DNA of 64,000 nucleotides from Calothrix sp. HK-06 (GTDB lineage Bacteria; Cyanobacteriota; Cyanobacteriia; Cyanobacteriales; Nostocaceae), in assembly GCF_001904745.1 (NCBI RefSeq), contig NZ_MRCD01000001.1, positions 1-64,000 of the forward strand. Reading direction: 5' to 3'. Within the stretch, counting starts at the first letter, position 1. Each line of letters starts with the position of its first letter. Below the pieces are notes generated by a model. That model was not told the origin of the DNA, did not search any database, and saw only the letters and a program-made list of their open reading frames with translations. The translations under genes and the position numbers were made by a program. Shown piece by piece: positions 63,894 through 64,000 of the stretch.

Positions 63894-64000
63894 ATGTCAG
63901 GTCGCGTTGTAAGTTTTCGCATAGACGATGAAGTATTCGCCGAACTGGAGCAAAGAATGTTACCAGATGAATCTCCGGGGCAAGCTGCTAACAGGATACT
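63894..64000 (+). CDS. Start of a ribbon-helix-helix-like protein, cut by the window edge
   Basis: The frame starts at ATG with AGAGGA about seven bases upstream and reads MSGRVVSFRIDDEVFAELEQ onward to the window end without a stop. The VSFRIDDE..AELE pattern is typical of small CopG/Arc-type DNA-binding proteins of mobile elements. It may regulate the divergent recombinase. The rest is not visible. Confidence 0.55.
   Translation, partial: MSGRVVSFRIDDEVFAELEQRMLPDESPGQAANRI

Larger units (their letters stand above)
61544..64000. mobile_element. Element interrupting ctaD (left part; continues past the window)
   Basis: From the point where ctaD homology ends to the window edge, the genes are GIY-YIG endonuclease, PUA-like protein, serine recombinase and a ribbon-helix-helix-like gene. 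None is related to oxidases. The block has no GGCGCC, which otherwise occurs about 1.3 times per kb. No second end, direct repeat or missing ctaD 5' part is seen, so the right end must lie outside the window. It resembles the excision elements of nifD, fdxN and hupL. Confidence 0.65.

Noticed and set aside
1-64000. tRNA, rRNA, CRISPR arrays and insertion-sequence transposases
   Set aside because: None was recognised on either strand; the repeats seen are palindromic or tandem and lack regular spacer units.

Overview
The window reads as the chromosome of a filamentous, heterocyst-forming cyanobacterium (Nostocales). The base composition is AT-rich. It carries a cyanobacterial-type uptake hydrogenase hupSL with its protease gene, a nitrogenase-associated ArsC-like gene, cyanobacterial-type ctaD/ctaE, LabA-type NYN and CBS-domain genes, and many short dispersed hairpin repeats. 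The palindrome GGCGCC is strongly iterated (about 75-80 copies by eye), while the usual HIP1 octamer GCGATCGC was seen once.

Layout. 0.3-5.2 kb: a CBS protein, a small conserved protein, the hydrogenase maturation protease (hupW), a histidine phosphatase and a GT2 glycosyltransferase. 5.2-5.8 kb: tandem ~220-245 bp repeats running up to the 3' end of hupL. 5.8-10.5 kb: hupL and hupS, divergent from a TPR gene and two small membrane proteins that resemble hydrogenase accessory genes. 10.5-38 kb: a very large surface-polysaccharide cluster, almost all on the minus strand, with about fifteen glycosyltransferases, WcaF-like and OafA-like acyltransferases, an AsnB-type amidotransferase, a methyltransferase, a Wzy-like membrane protein and a Wzm/Wzt ABC exporter; it ends with a plus-strand Wzz/BY-kinase. 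38-42.9 kb: small hypothetical genes, cysK and a NYN-domain gene.

42.9-50.4 kb: a minus-strand cluster of a dynamin-like GTPase, an Hsp70/actin-fold SrfB-like ATPase and a third unrecognised protein, reminiscent of SrfB/SrfC modules. 51-53.7 kb: a nitrogenase-associated ArsC-like protein, a cysteine-dioxygenase-like cupin and a catalase-family protein. 54.6-58.7 kb: a TerY-P-type triad (vWA protein, PP2C phosphatase, atypical kinase with TPRs). 58.8-61.5 kb: a TPR-like protein, ctaE and most of ctaD.

The most striking feature is at the right edge. ctaD (cytochrome oxidase subunit I) loses its N-terminal ~90-100 codons at about position 61543. The frame runs instead into a block holding a GIY-YIG endonuclease, a PUA-like protein, a serine recombinase and the start of a ribbon-helix-helix-like gene, and this block has no GGCGCC. 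The remaining ctaD frame and ctaE are intact. This looks like a DNA element inserted in a terminal oxidase gene, in the manner of the nifD/fdxN/hupL excision elements of heterocystous cyanobacteria. The missing 5' part, and probably ctaC, should lie to the right of this window.
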